From an uncultured Tenacibaculum sp. (lineage in GTDB: Bacteria; Bacteroidota; Bacteroidia; Flavobacteriales; Flavobacteriaceae), in assembly GCF_947504135.1 (NCBI RefSeq), contig NZ_CANNGG010000002.1, forward strand, positions 1 to 64,000: a stretch of DNA of 64,000 bases, written 5' to 3'. Numbering within the stretch: position 1 is the stretch's first letter; each line of letters opens with the position of its first letter. The position numbers and the translations under genes are program-made. Under the pieces are notes generated by a model that was not told the DNA's origin, did not search any database, and was given only the letters and a program-made list of their open reading frames with translations. Below are positions 55,711-63,664 of this stretch, piece after piece.

Positions 55711-55784
55711 AGCCGATGGAGGGACTCGAACCCACGACCTGCTGATTACAAATCAGCTGCTCTAGCCAGCTGAGCTACATCGGC
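55711..55784 (-). tRNA. tRNA-Thr (anticodon TGT)
   Basis: On the minus strand the cloverleaf is complete: acceptor GCCGATG/CATCGGC, D arm GCTC/GAGC, anticodon stem GCTGA/TCAGC with loop TTTGTAA, and T arm GTGGG-TTCGAGT-CCCTC. Anticodon TGT reads ACA (Thr). The discriminator base is T and CCA is not encoded. It is transcribed alone or ahead of udk. Confidence 0.96.
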
Positions 55785-55909
55785 GTTTGCCTCAAAAGCG
55801 TGGCAAATATATAATGTTTTTTGAAACTGAAAAAACTTTTTTTAGTTTTTGAATAACTTTTTTTTGAGGTGGTTTTTAAGTGTTTGAAAAAGAGTGTGTT
55901 TTTGAAGAA

Positions 55910-55945
55910 AAAAGTCCCATGTTGAGTTTTCAATATGGGACTTTT
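55910..55945 (-). terminator. Terminator of the TonB receptor-DUF4374 operon
   Basis: AAAAGTCCCAT pairs with ATGGGACTTTT around a 14-base middle that itself pairs TTGA with TCAA. It sits 27 bases after the DUF4374 stop codon. Confidence 0.85.
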
Positions 55946-55972
55946 ATAGAGTGTTTATCTTTGTTTTGTCTT

Positions 55973-57328
55973 TTACCAAGCGCCAATAAAATGGCTTCCT
56001 TCAGCGTTAATTAGTTGTGCGCCTTTGGTTACATTACCTGTTTCGGTGTTTACAATATAAATATTTCCGCTTTTACCTACTGGGGCTTGGGTTAAGTATA
56101 CTTCGTTTCCTTCAACGGCAAAGCCTTGGTATTGGAATAGGTAGAAATCAGGATCGTAAGGAATGGCATCTATCTTAGTAGCTGTCTTTGCATTCAAATC
56201 TACAAGAGCAAAAAATCCTTGAGCACCAGCTACACCTTCTGTGGATCCTGCATGACGATACGCTACGATTGCTTTTCCGTTGTCAGTAGGTCTCCAAGCA
56301 AGGATGTAAGCGTCTTGTACACCTAAAGCTTCATCTAGGTTTAAGACATAAGAATTATCATAGTCGTTGTTTGAGTTAATTTTTAAAATATGTGAACCAT
56401 TTGGGTCTCCTTGGTTAGCTTGATAAACATCACCGTTATATAAGAAAGCATTGATGCTACGGTAGCCGTTTGTGTTTCCTAGTCCTACAGTAGATGAAAC
56501 TATCTTAGGATTAAGTAGAGACGGATAATCTAATACAATAGTTTTAGAGCCTAAAATTTCAAAATTTCTTTCTCTTTCTATGGTTTCAGGGTTTACTTTA
56601 CGAATTTGTGTACCTATATATAGCTTATTTCCTGCTGCGTTTAAGACAGGCATGTCAATCCTACCGATATAATAACCTTTAGCTTCTTCTTCTGCAGTTA
56701 AAGCTATACTGTGCTCTTGAAAGTTTTTGATGGCAGAATTTTCTAAATCTAAAGTTACTATTCCCATAGTTGCTTCGGTACGAATGTAAGTGTCATCTGT
56801 AACATCTTCAGTGCCTTTGTCGTCAACTTTATGTTCGGTACTTACGTATACAGCAGCACCTGTTTTGTCTCCATCAAATAATTTAATCCATCTAGGAGCA
56901 GTACCTACGTAAGGAGCAATGCTGATTTCAGAACCTGTTTGCACAAAGTTTTGTCCGCCTTTTACGGTATATTTAGTGTAGTTACCACCAGTATCTCCTG
57001 CGTAGCTAATGTTGAATATAGTGTTTCCGTCTTCTGAAGCTTGGAGTCTAGCAGTTCTGTTTGATGGTACAATGAAACCATTATTGAAAGGTTCAATAGT
57101 TTTAGTAGGGTCTTTAGCGTCTTCAGAGCTAATGGCGTAAATTAGTGTTCCGCCGTTACCATCACCTGGATTGGTTCCCATTCTAGCACCTGCAACTGTA
57201 ATCCACCTACTATCTGAATCTTTATCTTCATTAGGAGTAATGTTAGTGTCATCACTACAGCTTACCATGAGTGATAGAGAGCTTACTGCTAGCACTAGCG
57301 TTCTAAAGGGAAAAAAATGTTTTTTCAT
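55973..57328 (-). CDS. DUF4374-type lipoprotein, TonB-receptor partner
   Basis: This 451-residue lipoprotein (lipobox MVSCSDD, Cys about residue 24) consists of beta-rich repeats (GDGNGGTLIYAISSEDAKD, NKLYIGTQIRKVNPETIE, GNVTKGAQLINAEGSHFIGAW). This fits a propeller-like fold and the DUF4374 family. In Bacteroidota the family is found beside siderophore-type TonB receptors, as here (gap 23 bases). It probably sits on the outer membrane and helps bind or hold the substrate; this role is inferred from context. Confidence 0.85.
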   Translation of the reverse strand: MKKHFFPFRTLVLAVSSLSLMVSCSDDTNITPNEDKDSDSRWITVAGARMGTNPGDGNGGTLIYAISSEDAKDPTKTIEPFNNGFIVPSNRTARLQASEDGNTIFNISYAGDTGGNYTKYTVKGGQNFVQTGSEISIAPYVGTAPRWIKLFDGDKTGAAVYVSTEHKVDDKGTEDVTDDTYIRTEATMGIVTLDLENSAIKNFQEHSIALTAEEEAKGYYIGRIDMPVLNAAGNKLYIGTQIRKVNPETIERERNFEILGSKTIVLDYPSLLNPKIVSSTVGLGNTNGYRSINAFLYNGDVYQANQGDPNGSHILKINSNNDYDNSYVLNLDEALGVQDAYILAWRPTDNGKAIVAYRHAGSTEGVAGAQGFFALVDLNAKTATKIDAIPYDPDFYLFQYQGFAVEGNEVYLTQAPVGKSGNIYIVNTETGNVTKGAQLINAEGSHFIGAW

Positions 57329-57351
57329 ATCTAATCTGTTTTTATTATTTT

Positions 57352-59808
57352 TTAAAATTTATGTATTGTGTAATTAAGTTTTAAGAAAAATGAGCGACCA
57401 GGTTTTTGTACTGATCGATTGTCGTAAGCAGCTTTGTTAAAAATGTTTTTAGCATCGAAGCTTAAAACAATATTATTTTTAGGGAATGTATAGCTAAGTC
57501 CTAAATCTTGTATAAACTGTTTCGGGATTTGAAAATGCTCTAGACCACTATTATTGTTTCCAGGAGGATTTTGGTATAAGAACTTATCTGTAAAATAAGC
57601 GTTGTAAAATAGGTTTAAGCGTGAGTTTTTCTGAATAAAATTTTGAACAGAATAGCGCATTGCAGCGTTCATGGTAAATAACGGAGTGTTAGGTACATCT
57701 ACCGTCATGCCTTCTCTGTTTTTTGTTTTTAGCCTTAAACGTGAAACGTTAAAATTAAATCCGAAGTTTTCATTGTAGCTATAATTTACTTGAGCTTCTA
57801 TTCCTCTAGATGTTGTTCGTTCGTTAAAGTTTGCATATTGCACAACTTCATCACTTTCTCTAAGACCGTCTGAGTTTGGTGGAAGTCCAATCAAGTTTTT
57901 AATGTTTCGTGTGAATAAATTGGTAGAAACGGTTAATCCGTGCTTTTTTATATTGAACTTTCCTAGTCGAAAACCAAGATTATAATTGTTGCTGATTTCA
58001 GGTTGAACTTTAAGGTTTGGAATTATATTGTCTCCAGCATCTCCAAAAACTTCAGATTCATTTGGTAATCGAATAGCTTTTTCAGCAGAGGTTAATAAGG
58101 TAATATTAGGAAGAAGTGCGTAAGAGAAAGCAAATCCGTATCCGTTATAATTCTTTTTACTATTGTAAATTTCATCCACTACGCTTTTAGTACCGTCATT
58201 ATTGTCTTGAAAAACAGGTTTTGTGTTTGCTACTTTTTGTTGGTAATGTTTTCCGAAAGTGTTTATTTTTAATTTGTTGTTAAAAGCGTTAATCTCGTAG
58301 CTTAATGAATAGATGTTTTTATATAAATCACTTGTTTGTTTAAAGGTGTTTTCTAAAAGTGATTTTAATTCATCACTGTCTTCTCTGTCAAGTCCGCTGT
58401 AAAAATGATTTAACTGTACTTTGTGGTTTTTATTGATCTTATAAGACACACCAGTTCTTATAGAGGCAACATTTCTTTTGATGTTAAGAAGTGTTGGGCC
58501 TCCTTCTTGTTGAGATTTCCAAGGATATTTATGGTCAACAATACTTACTGTTCCATCTGGATTAAATTGTTCTCTCTGTAGTTTTACGCCTTTCCAGGTA
58601 TAGGCTTGACTTACCGTGTCGTTTACAACTCTATTTCTTGTGCCGTAAAGTCCGGTTATGTTAACATCTAATCCTTTAAAAAGTAAATCTTTTTTTTGGT
58701 AAGTAAGATTGGCTAGTTGAGCGTCAGATTTCATAAACCTACCGTTGTAAGGCAATATGGTCATGAAGGCACCATGTTGTATTTCTTTGTAATCATCTGA
58801 ACCTGTAAACCCTACTAAAAATTGATCGGCCCATTTTACGTTCGTGAAACCAGCTTGCACCGTTCCTCCGGTAGATCTATAAGCGTCGTTAAACCTTTTT
58901 GCTGTAATTGGGGTTTGGCTTCCGTTTACTTCGATGTGTTTTACTTGCCCTCCCCAAACTTTATAGTCATTATCAGAATAATTAAGAAAGCTAGAAGCTT
59001 TTATGGTGAAACCCGATTCTTTAATACGATACAAACCATTAAAATTCATTTGAAAAGTGTTGAAAGAACCGTATGAAACCGAAGCGTTAAAGTTGTTTTT
59101 GTTTCCTTTGTGAAGGGTTATGTTGATAACGCCTCCCAGAGCATCATCGGCTAAATGTCCAGGTACAACACCTTTATAAACTTCGATATCTTTAATCATA
59201 GAGGGTGGGATGCTGTTTAGATTAAATGAAGATCCATACATTGAAATAGGAATGCCGTCGATAAAAATACGAACAGCATTGCCAGATAGCCCGTTTAAAC
59301 TATATTGAGCTCGAGAGCCCAAACCTCCACTTTGACGAATTTTTACTCCTACAGTAGTGTTTAAAAGCTCGTTGGTTTGTATGTTTCTAAGACTAGCTTC
59401 TTTAGTTTCAATAATGTTAACAGCAAAACCTTTGGTCTCTTTTTTTGTTTTTTTAGACTTACCTTTTACACTAACCTGATCTAACAACTCAATATCTTCA
59501 TTTAAAGAAAAGTTTATAATTAGTTTAGAGTTGGTTGTTTTGGTGTTAAATCTTATTTCTTTTGATTCTGGTTTAAACCCCATGTACGAAGCGGTAATGG
59601 TGCTTTTTTTATGGAGGGAGCTTCTTAAGCTGAATGTTCCGTCCTCGTTTGTTATAGTTGCTTCAGAATTATTGTTAATTGTAACAGTAGCTCCATATAA
59701 AGGGGTGCCAAAGCTGTCTACTACCTTTCCTTGAATAACTTTTTTATTGTTTTGGGCAAAAGAAGAAAACGTCAGTAAGAAAGATAATAGAAGTAGTTTA
59801 ATTTTCAC
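57352..59808 (-). CDS. TonB-dependent outer membrane receptor with CarboxypepD-like domain
   Basis: This 818-residue receptor has a signal peptide (MKIKLLLLSFLLTFSSFAQ). A CarboxypepD_reg-like domain follows at about residues 25-100 (VIQGKVVDSFGTPLYGATVTIN). The plug domain starts around residue 140 (NTTVGVKIRQSGGLGSRAQYSLNGLSG, IDGIPISMYGSS), and the 22-strand type barrel ends GRSFFLKLNYTIHKF. It imports a chelated metal or small ligand using TonB energy. The AraC regulator and DUF4374 partner suggest a siderophore-type substrate, though no biosynthesis genes are near. Its promoter faces the regulator with a -7 element TACTTTTG at 59845-59852. Confidence 0.92.
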   Translation of the reverse strand: MKIKLLLLSFLLTFSSFAQNNKKVIQGKVVDSFGTPLYGATVTINNNSEATITNEDGTFSLRSSLHKKSTITASYMGFKPESKEIRFNTKTTNSKLIINFSLNEDIELLDQVSVKGKSKKTKKETKGFAVNIIETKEASLRNIQTNELLNTTVGVKIRQSGGLGSRAQYSLNGLSGNAVRIFIDGIPISMYGSSFNLNSIPPSMIKDIEVYKGVVPGHLADDALGGVINITLHKGNKNNFNASVSYGSFNTFQMNFNGLYRIKESGFTIKASSFLNYSDNDYKVWGGQVKHIEVNGSQTPITAKRFNDAYRSTGGTVQAGFTNVKWADQFLVGFTGSDDYKEIQHGAFMTILPYNGRFMKSDAQLANLTYQKKDLLFKGLDVNITGLYGTRNRVVNDTVSQAYTWKGVKLQREQFNPDGTVSIVDHKYPWKSQQEGGPTLLNIKRNVASIRTGVSYKINKNHKVQLNHFYSGLDREDSDELKSLLENTFKQTSDLYKNIYSLSYEINAFNNKLKINTFGKHYQQKVANTKPVFQDNNDGTKSVVDEIYNSKKNYNGYGFAFSYALLPNITLLTSAEKAIRLPNESEVFGDAGDNIIPNLKVQPEISNNYNLGFRLGKFNIKKHGLTVSTNLFTRNIKNLIGLPPNSDGLRESDEVVQYANFNERTTSRGIEAQVNYSYNENFGFNFNVSRLRLKTKNREGMTVDVPNTPLFTMNAAMRYSVQNFIQKNSRLNLFYNAYFTDKFLYQNPPGNNNSGLEHFQIPKQFIQDLGLSYTFPKNNIVLSFDAKNIFNKAAYDNRSVQKPGRSFFLKLNYTIHKF

Positions 59809-59844
59809 TTATTTAGATTTAATTAAAATAATAATTTACCTTTG

Positions 59845-59852
59845 CAAAAGTA
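59845..59852 (-). promoter_or_regulatory. Probable -7 element of the TonB receptor promoter
   Basis: On the minus strand TACTTTTG matches TAnnTTTG. No good -33 TTTG stands at 17-21 bases upstream, as expected for a promoter that needs an activator bound next to it. Confidence 0.5.
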
Positions 59853-59873
59853 TTTTGTTTAAAACGGTTCTTA

Positions 59874-59907
59874 ATAACGTAAAAAGGAATTATTATAACG
59901 TAAAAAG
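59874..59907. promoter_or_regulatory. Direct repeat ATAACGTAAAAAG, candidate AraC-regulator operator
   Basis: Two identical 13-base copies, 59874-59886 and 59895-59907, lie 21 bases apart start to start, two turns of DNA, in the gap between the divergent receptor and regulator genes. The near copy ends about 22 bases from the receptor's -7 element, so the pair covers roughly -30 to -65. That is where an AraC-type activator with two helix-turn-helix units would bind. Confidence 0.6.
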
Positions 59908-59912
59908 AATAA

Positions 59913-60884
59913 ATGGAAATTCGGCTTAAAAGTTCAGGTATTGGTAGTAAAGAAATAGTGAAAATATTTAAAAAAAAATTGAAGACTATTTCTTTAAAAG
60001 AAGAGGTTTACTCGGGTTCTAAAATAACTTTTAAAAGTATTGATTTAGGTAGTGTGTTTGTTTTAGCTCAAGATTTTGTGACTAGTGATCAAGAAGATTT
60101 TGTTTTGGAAGCGACTCAAGATCAACCTGTTTTTTTACTTCAATTTGTTTTTAATGGTGATGCGCTTTTCTCTTTAGAGGATTGTCAGAATTCAGAATTT
60201 AAGATACAAAGTAATATGCATAGTTTGTTGTATTTACCTAACTTAAAGTATTCAATTACATATTTAAAAGGTAAAAGCAATGTTTTAGCTGTTTATTTTA
60301 CAGAATCTTTTTTGAAAGATAAAATGGGAACTGCTTATCTTGAAAGTTTAAAAAACTATGAAGAAGCAAAAGAGAAAAATCTTTTTTGTGCTGTTTTAGG
60401 TCAAAACATGATTTTAAATAACAAGTTAAGAGATGTTGTTAATGAGCTCATTAATTGTTCCTTCAAAGGTGTGGCGCGCAAATCGTACTTGGAAGTTAAG
60501 TTGACTGAAATAGTATTGCTAGCACTTCAGTCATCAAATTTAAAAAGTGCAATTAATAAGCTTAGAGAAGAGGATAAAGAAGTGCTAGTTAAAATAGAAA
60601 ACTATATTCAAAACAATCTACATAAAGATTTAACAATTGAAAAACTCTCTGTTTTGGCTGGTTTTAACACTTCTAAATTCAAAAGCGCTTTTAAGCAATT
60701 TTATGGGGTAACTGTTTTTAAATATATAACCTCCTTAAGGTTAGAAAAAGCTAAAGAGTTAATTGTAAATAACAATTATACGGTTGCGCAAGCTTCCTAC
60801 GAAGTTGGTTATAAAAATCCACAGCATTTTACCGTAGCATTTAAAAAGAAGTTAGGCTATTTGCCAAGTCAATTACTTGATTAG
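59913..60884 (+). CDS. AraC-family transcriptional regulator
   Basis: This 323-residue protein has a ligand or effector domain of unknown type in its first 215 residues. The C-terminal double helix-turn-helix runs from about residue 225: DLTIEKLSVLAGFNTSKFKSAFKQFYGVTVFKYITSLRLEKAKELI, then TVAQASYEVGYKNPQHFTVAFKKKLGYLPSQ, the classic AraC signature. It resembles PchR-type regulators that sense siderophores. It is transcribed away from the TonB receptor operon, which it most likely activates; the start is five bases after the candidate operator. Confidence 0.92.
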   Translation: MEIRLKSSGIGSKEIVKIFKKKLKTISLKEEVYSGSKITFKSIDLGSVFVLAQDFVTSDQEDFVLEATQDQPVFLLQFVFNGDALFSLEDCQNSEFKIQSNMHSLLYLPNLKYSITYLKGKSNVLAVYFTESFLKDKMGTAYLESLKNYEEAKEKNLFCAVLGQNMILNNKLRDVVNELINCSFKGVARKSYLEVKLTEIVLLALQSSNLKSAINKLREEDKEVLVKIENYIQNNLHKDLTIEKLSVLAGFNTSKFKSAFKQFYGVTVFKYITSLRLEKAKELIVNNNYTVAQASYEVGYKNPQHFTVAFKKKLGYLPSQLLD

Positions 60885-60920
60885 TTTTTTTTAGTCTGAA
60901 AAATATATAAATGATAGAAG

Positions 60921-60995
60921 TCGGGATGAGTGGATTCGAACCACCGATCTCTGGTCCCCCAGACCAGCACTTTAACCGGACTAAGCTACATCCCG
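60921..60995 (-). tRNA. tRNA-Pro (anticodon GGG)
   Basis: The minus-strand cloverleaf is CGGGATG/CATCCCG acceptor, anticodon stem CTGGT/ACCAG with loop CTGGGGG, T arm GGTGG-TTCGAAT-CCACT. The loop gives anticodon GGG, reading CCC/CCU. The discriminator is A and CCA is not encoded. Confidence 0.94.
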
Positions 60996-61020
60996 ATGTT
61001 ACAAATATATTTAAAAATGA

Positions 61021-61050
61021 AAAGTTCTAAGTAAATTTACTTAGAACTTT
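61021..61050. terminator. 30-base perfect palindrome, probable terminator
   Basis: AAAGTTCTAAGTAAA is followed directly by its inverse complement. It lies between the small gene at 61140 and tRNA-Pro, both on the minus strand, and is followed by T-rich DNA on that strand. It most likely separates the two transcripts. Confidence 0.7.
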
Positions 61051-61139
61051 ATCAAGAATAAATATTATAATGAGAGTAGTAGTTAACATAACTACGATTC
61101 TTATGTATATTGCTAACGTGTTAAAACGCTGTTTATTGT

Positions 61140-61370
61140 TTAGGCAGTTAAAGGTTTACCTTTTAAACGTTTTTCAATTCGTTGTTTCACAGCTGTTAAA
61201 CGTTTCATGATATCCATTAACGTAGCGTCTTTTGTTTTTTTGTATACCTCGTTAATCTCTAAAATTAGAGCTTTTGCTTCTCTAGCAGCTAGTATTCTAT
61301 CGCTAGTAGTAACAAATTTGAATTTTCTGTTTTCAAACTCTTCTGCCTTATTGATTAATTCTGAATTCAT
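61140..61370 (-). CDS. Small helical protein of unknown function
   Basis: This 76-residue, highly charged, probably all-helical protein runs from ATG 61370 (MNSELINKAEEFENRKFKFV) to KRLKGKPLTA. Heptad-like spacing (LILEINEVYKKTK, MKRLTAVKQRIEKRL) suggests a helical hairpin or coiled coil. A TTG four codons upstream is the only alternative start. I do not recognise the family. Coding is supported by clean codon use, a dedicated upstream gap with a CCCC/GGGG pair at 61443-61460, and a terminator-like palindrome downstream. Confidence 0.7.
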   Translation of the reverse strand: MNSELINKAEEFENRKFKFVTTSDRILAAREAKALILEINEVYKKTKDATLMDIMKRLTAVKQRIEKRLKGKPLTA

Positions 61371-61674
61371 AAAATCTACCAATTTTAATTTAAAATTTTC
61401 TTTTAGGTTTTGTCTGGTAATTGATTTGGTTAAAAAAAATAACCCCTAAAATAACTGGGGCGACAAATTTAAAGGAAACTTTATGTTTACTATAGGTAAA
61501 ACCATCAATTTACCTTATGTGCTAATAAGTTTTTTTTATTGTCGTTGAAAAATTCCCTAGATCAACTATAGACATATATCTATAAAAATAGTGATTTTAT
61601 ATTGTTATGTCAAGTTATTAGCAGAAAATTAACAGTTTTTGATATGTCAATTAATGATTCTTTAAGGAATCGCC

Positions 61675-61702
61675 TTGTTTTACTAAGAATATAGTATTTT
61701 TG
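61675..61702 (+). promoter_or_regulatory. Bacteroidota-type promoter of the DUF1684 gene
   Basis: TTG (61675-61677), 17 bases, then TATTTTTG (61695-61702) match the -33/-7 pattern TTG and TAnnTTTG. Transcription would start near 61709, leaving a 20-base leader before ATG 61729. The rest of the gap 61371-61674 shows no gene. Confidence 0.6.
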
Positions 61703-61728
61703 TTGAATACCGAAGAATAAAGGGAAAT

Positions 61729-62337
61729 ATGAAAAAAATAGTGATATTGTTACTTGTCGTTGGGTTTTTGTCTTGTAAAACCGAAAGGAAAAGAACGGTT
61801 TTAGGAGAATCTGATTTTCAGACAGAAATGAATACCAAATTTAAAGATGCGTCAAAATCACCTTTAACAAAAAAGGGATTGAAGGAGTTTAAAGGTCTTG
61901 ATTTCTTTCCTATTGATGAAAAATACGCTGTAAATGCCAAAATAGCATTATTGCCAGATGCCCCTGTTTTTAATTTTCCAACAACAACAGATAGGGTAGT
62001 GTTGTATAGAAAATATGGAATTTTGTCTTTTTCTATTGAAGGAAAAGATTTTGAGTTAGCTATTTATCAAGATGTCAATCCTGATCCTGAATATATTAAT
62101 CATTTGTTTTTACCATTTTTAGATAACACGAATGGTAAAACGTCTTATGAAGGTGGGCGTTATGTAGACGTGTACACTTCAGATATACAACCAAACGGAA
62201 CAGTTACAATTGATTTTAACAAAGCATACAATCCGTATTGTGCGTATAGTGATCGTTATTCGTGTCCTATTCCTCCCCAAGAAAATTCTTTAGATACAGA
62301 AATAAAAGCTGGAGTAATGGCTTATAAAAAACCTTAA
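61729..62337 (+). CDS. DUF1684 lipoprotein
   Basis: This 202-residue lipoprotein (MKKIVILLLVVGFLSCKTE, lipobox FLSC) has the DUF1684 pattern: FFPIDEKYAVNAKIALLPDAPVFNFPTTT, DKVVLYRKYGILSFSIEGKDF-like strands, LFLPFLDNTNGKTSYEGGRYVDV and FNKAYNPYCAYSDRYSCPIPPQENSL. The conserved NPYCAY and CPIPPxEN parts form the family core. The function of DUF1684 is not established. It is a single-gene unit with its own promoter and terminator. Confidence 0.9.
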   Translation: MKKIVILLLVVGFLSCKTERKRTVLGESDFQTEMNTKFKDASKSPLTKKGLKEFKGLDFFPIDEKYAVNAKIALLPDAPVFNFPTTTDRVVLYRKYGILSFSIEGKDFELAIYQDVNPDPEYINHLFLPFLDNTNGKTSYEGGRYVDVYTSDIQPNGTVTIDFNKAYNPYCAYSDRYSCPIPPQENSLDTEIKAGVMAYKKP

Positions 62338-62339
62338 GA

Positions 62340-62367
62340 AAAAAATCCTGCAAGAGCAGGATTTTTT
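62340..62367. terminator. Bidirectional terminator between DUF1684 gene and crotonase gene
   Basis: AAAAAATCCTGC-AAGA-GCAGGATTTTTT is a 12-base stem with T runs on both strands, between convergent genes. Confidence 0.9.
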
Positions 62368-63071
62368 TATTTTGAAGGAGGAGTTAATCCTTCTTTACTG
62401 TCTTGTTCAATAGCTTTGGCTAATGAATCTAAATAAGGTTTTCTAACCTTTAATTTTGTTTCGGTGTGTGCTTTCTTGTTTAGTTTGGTAAACATTTCAG
62501 CTATTTTAAAAGCTGTAGGTAATAGGTGTTCTTGCGGAACAACTTTATCTAAAAAGCCAGCAGTAATAGCTTCTTTCGGATTGTATATTTCTGAACAACT
62601 TACGCTTCTCTCAAAATAAATAGGAGCAAGACGTGCTTTTGCAATCTCAATACCTGCATTATGCATGGTCATACCAATCATAACTTCGTTTAGTCCAATT
62701 TTAAAATCTCCTTCAATACCTAATCTGTAATCTGCAGACAGCAATAAAAATGCGCCTTTAGCAACAGCATGCCCTGAACAAGCAGCAATTATAGGATAAG
62801 GAAATGATAACATTCTGTGTGATAATTGCGACCCTTTGGTAACTAAACCTAAAGCAGATTTGGCAGATTGAGTCATGCTTTTTAAATCATAACCCGCAGA
62901 AAAAATTCCTGGTTGCCCAGTTAAGATTACTGGTTTTTCTTCTTTTTCAGCGTTATCAAAAGCGGTATTTAAGGCGTCAATTACTTCGTGAGAAATTGCG
63001 TTGGCTTTTCCGTTGATAATTGTAATTAGTACATGATTGTCTGCTGAGGTATATTGTATAAGTTCGTTCAT
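62367..63071 (-). CDS. Enoyl-CoA hydratase/isomerase (crotonase) family protein
   Basis: This 234-residue crotonase-fold protein has the oxyanion-hole motifs GIFSAGYDLKSM and CSGHAVAKGAFLLLSADYRLG. FKIGLNEVMIGMTMHNAGIEIAKARL gives the region of the catalytic glutamate. It is shorter than typical enoyl-CoA hydratases (about 260), and the exact reaction cannot be told. It follows crcB by 58 bases on the same strand. Confidence 0.87.
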   Translation of the reverse strand: MNELIQYTSADNHVLITIINGKANAISHEVIDALNTAFDNAEKEEKPVILTGQPGIFSAGYDLKSMTQSAKSALGLVTKGSQLSHRMLSFPYPIIAACSGHAVAKGAFLLLSADYRLGIEGDFKIGLNEVMIGMTMHNAGIEIAKARLAPIYFERSVSCSEIYNPKEAITAGFLDKVVPQEHLLPTAFKIAEMFTKLNKKAHTETKLKVRKPYLDSLAKAIEQDSKEGLTPPSK

Positions 63072-63129
63072 TTGTTATATGAATTTTATTTTATTATTGA
63101 GAGGGTCTCTTTAGATTGTCCTTTACAGT

Positions 63130-63522
63130 TTAAATGTTTTGCGGATTATTCCAAAGGTAGTCTACTAAGAAAATTCCTGCAAAAACCGCTAAAAAACCAA
63201 TAATAAAACTAGCGATAGTGTATAGGGCAAAACTGCTAAAATCACCTGATTTTAAAAAGATATGGTTTTCGTAAGCAAAGGTTGAAAAAGTGGTGAAACC
63301 ACCACAAAAACCAGTAGCTAATAACAACGTGTGGTTTTGAGTTAATGCTTGGTTCTTGGCGGCTAAACCTAAAATAATTCCGATAAGCAAGCTACCTAAA
63401 ATATTAGCAGTAAATGTTCCGTATGGAATTCCTGTTTGTGAGCTGTTTAACGCTTTTCCGATAATGTATCGCAATACACTACCTATTCCGCCGCCGATAA
63501 AGACTAATAAAAGTTGTTTCAC
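63130..63522 (-). CDS. crcB: Fluoride efflux channel
   Basis: This 130-residue Fluc-type channel subunit has four membrane helices. FIGGGIGSVLRYIIGKAL, YGTFTANILGSLLIG with the pore asparagine, and LLATGFCGGFTTFSTFAYE with the phenylalanine track and central sodium-site glycines are diagnostic. One gene suffices for a dual-topology dimer. I looked for a fluoride riboswitch upstream and did not see one. Confidence 0.95.
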   Translation of the reverse strand: MKQLLLVFIGGGIGSVLRYIIGKALNSSQTGIPYGTFTANILGSLLIGIILGLAAKNQALTQNHTLLLATGFCGGFTTFSTFAYENHIFLKSGDFSSFALYTIASFIIGFLAVFAGIFLVDYLWNNPQNI

Positions 63523-63613
63523 AAAGAATAGTTCTAGATTAAAGCTTGATTTTAACTTGTTAGAGAAACTTTTAAAGTATCTCTAATCAGCTTTCTGTAT
63601 GTGCTAAAATAAG

Positions 63614-63639
63614 AAAACCTCACAAATTTGTGAGGTTTT
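63614..63639. terminator. Terminator after the DoxX/thioredoxin-type gene
   Basis: AAAACCTCACAAA-TTTGTGAGGTTTT is a 26-base perfect palindrome, 25 bases after the stop codon of the gene at 63665, with T-rich sequence beyond on the minus strand. Confidence 0.8.
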
Positions 63640-63664
63640 ACTTATATATAAATTGTATAATTGT

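Noticed and set aside
61440..61465. Riboswitch or attenuator before the small gene at 61140
   Set aside because: Only a short CCCC/GGGG pair is visible; too weak to call.
63523..63613. Fluoride riboswitch before crcB
   Set aside because: I looked for the conserved crcB-motif pattern on the minus strand and found none.
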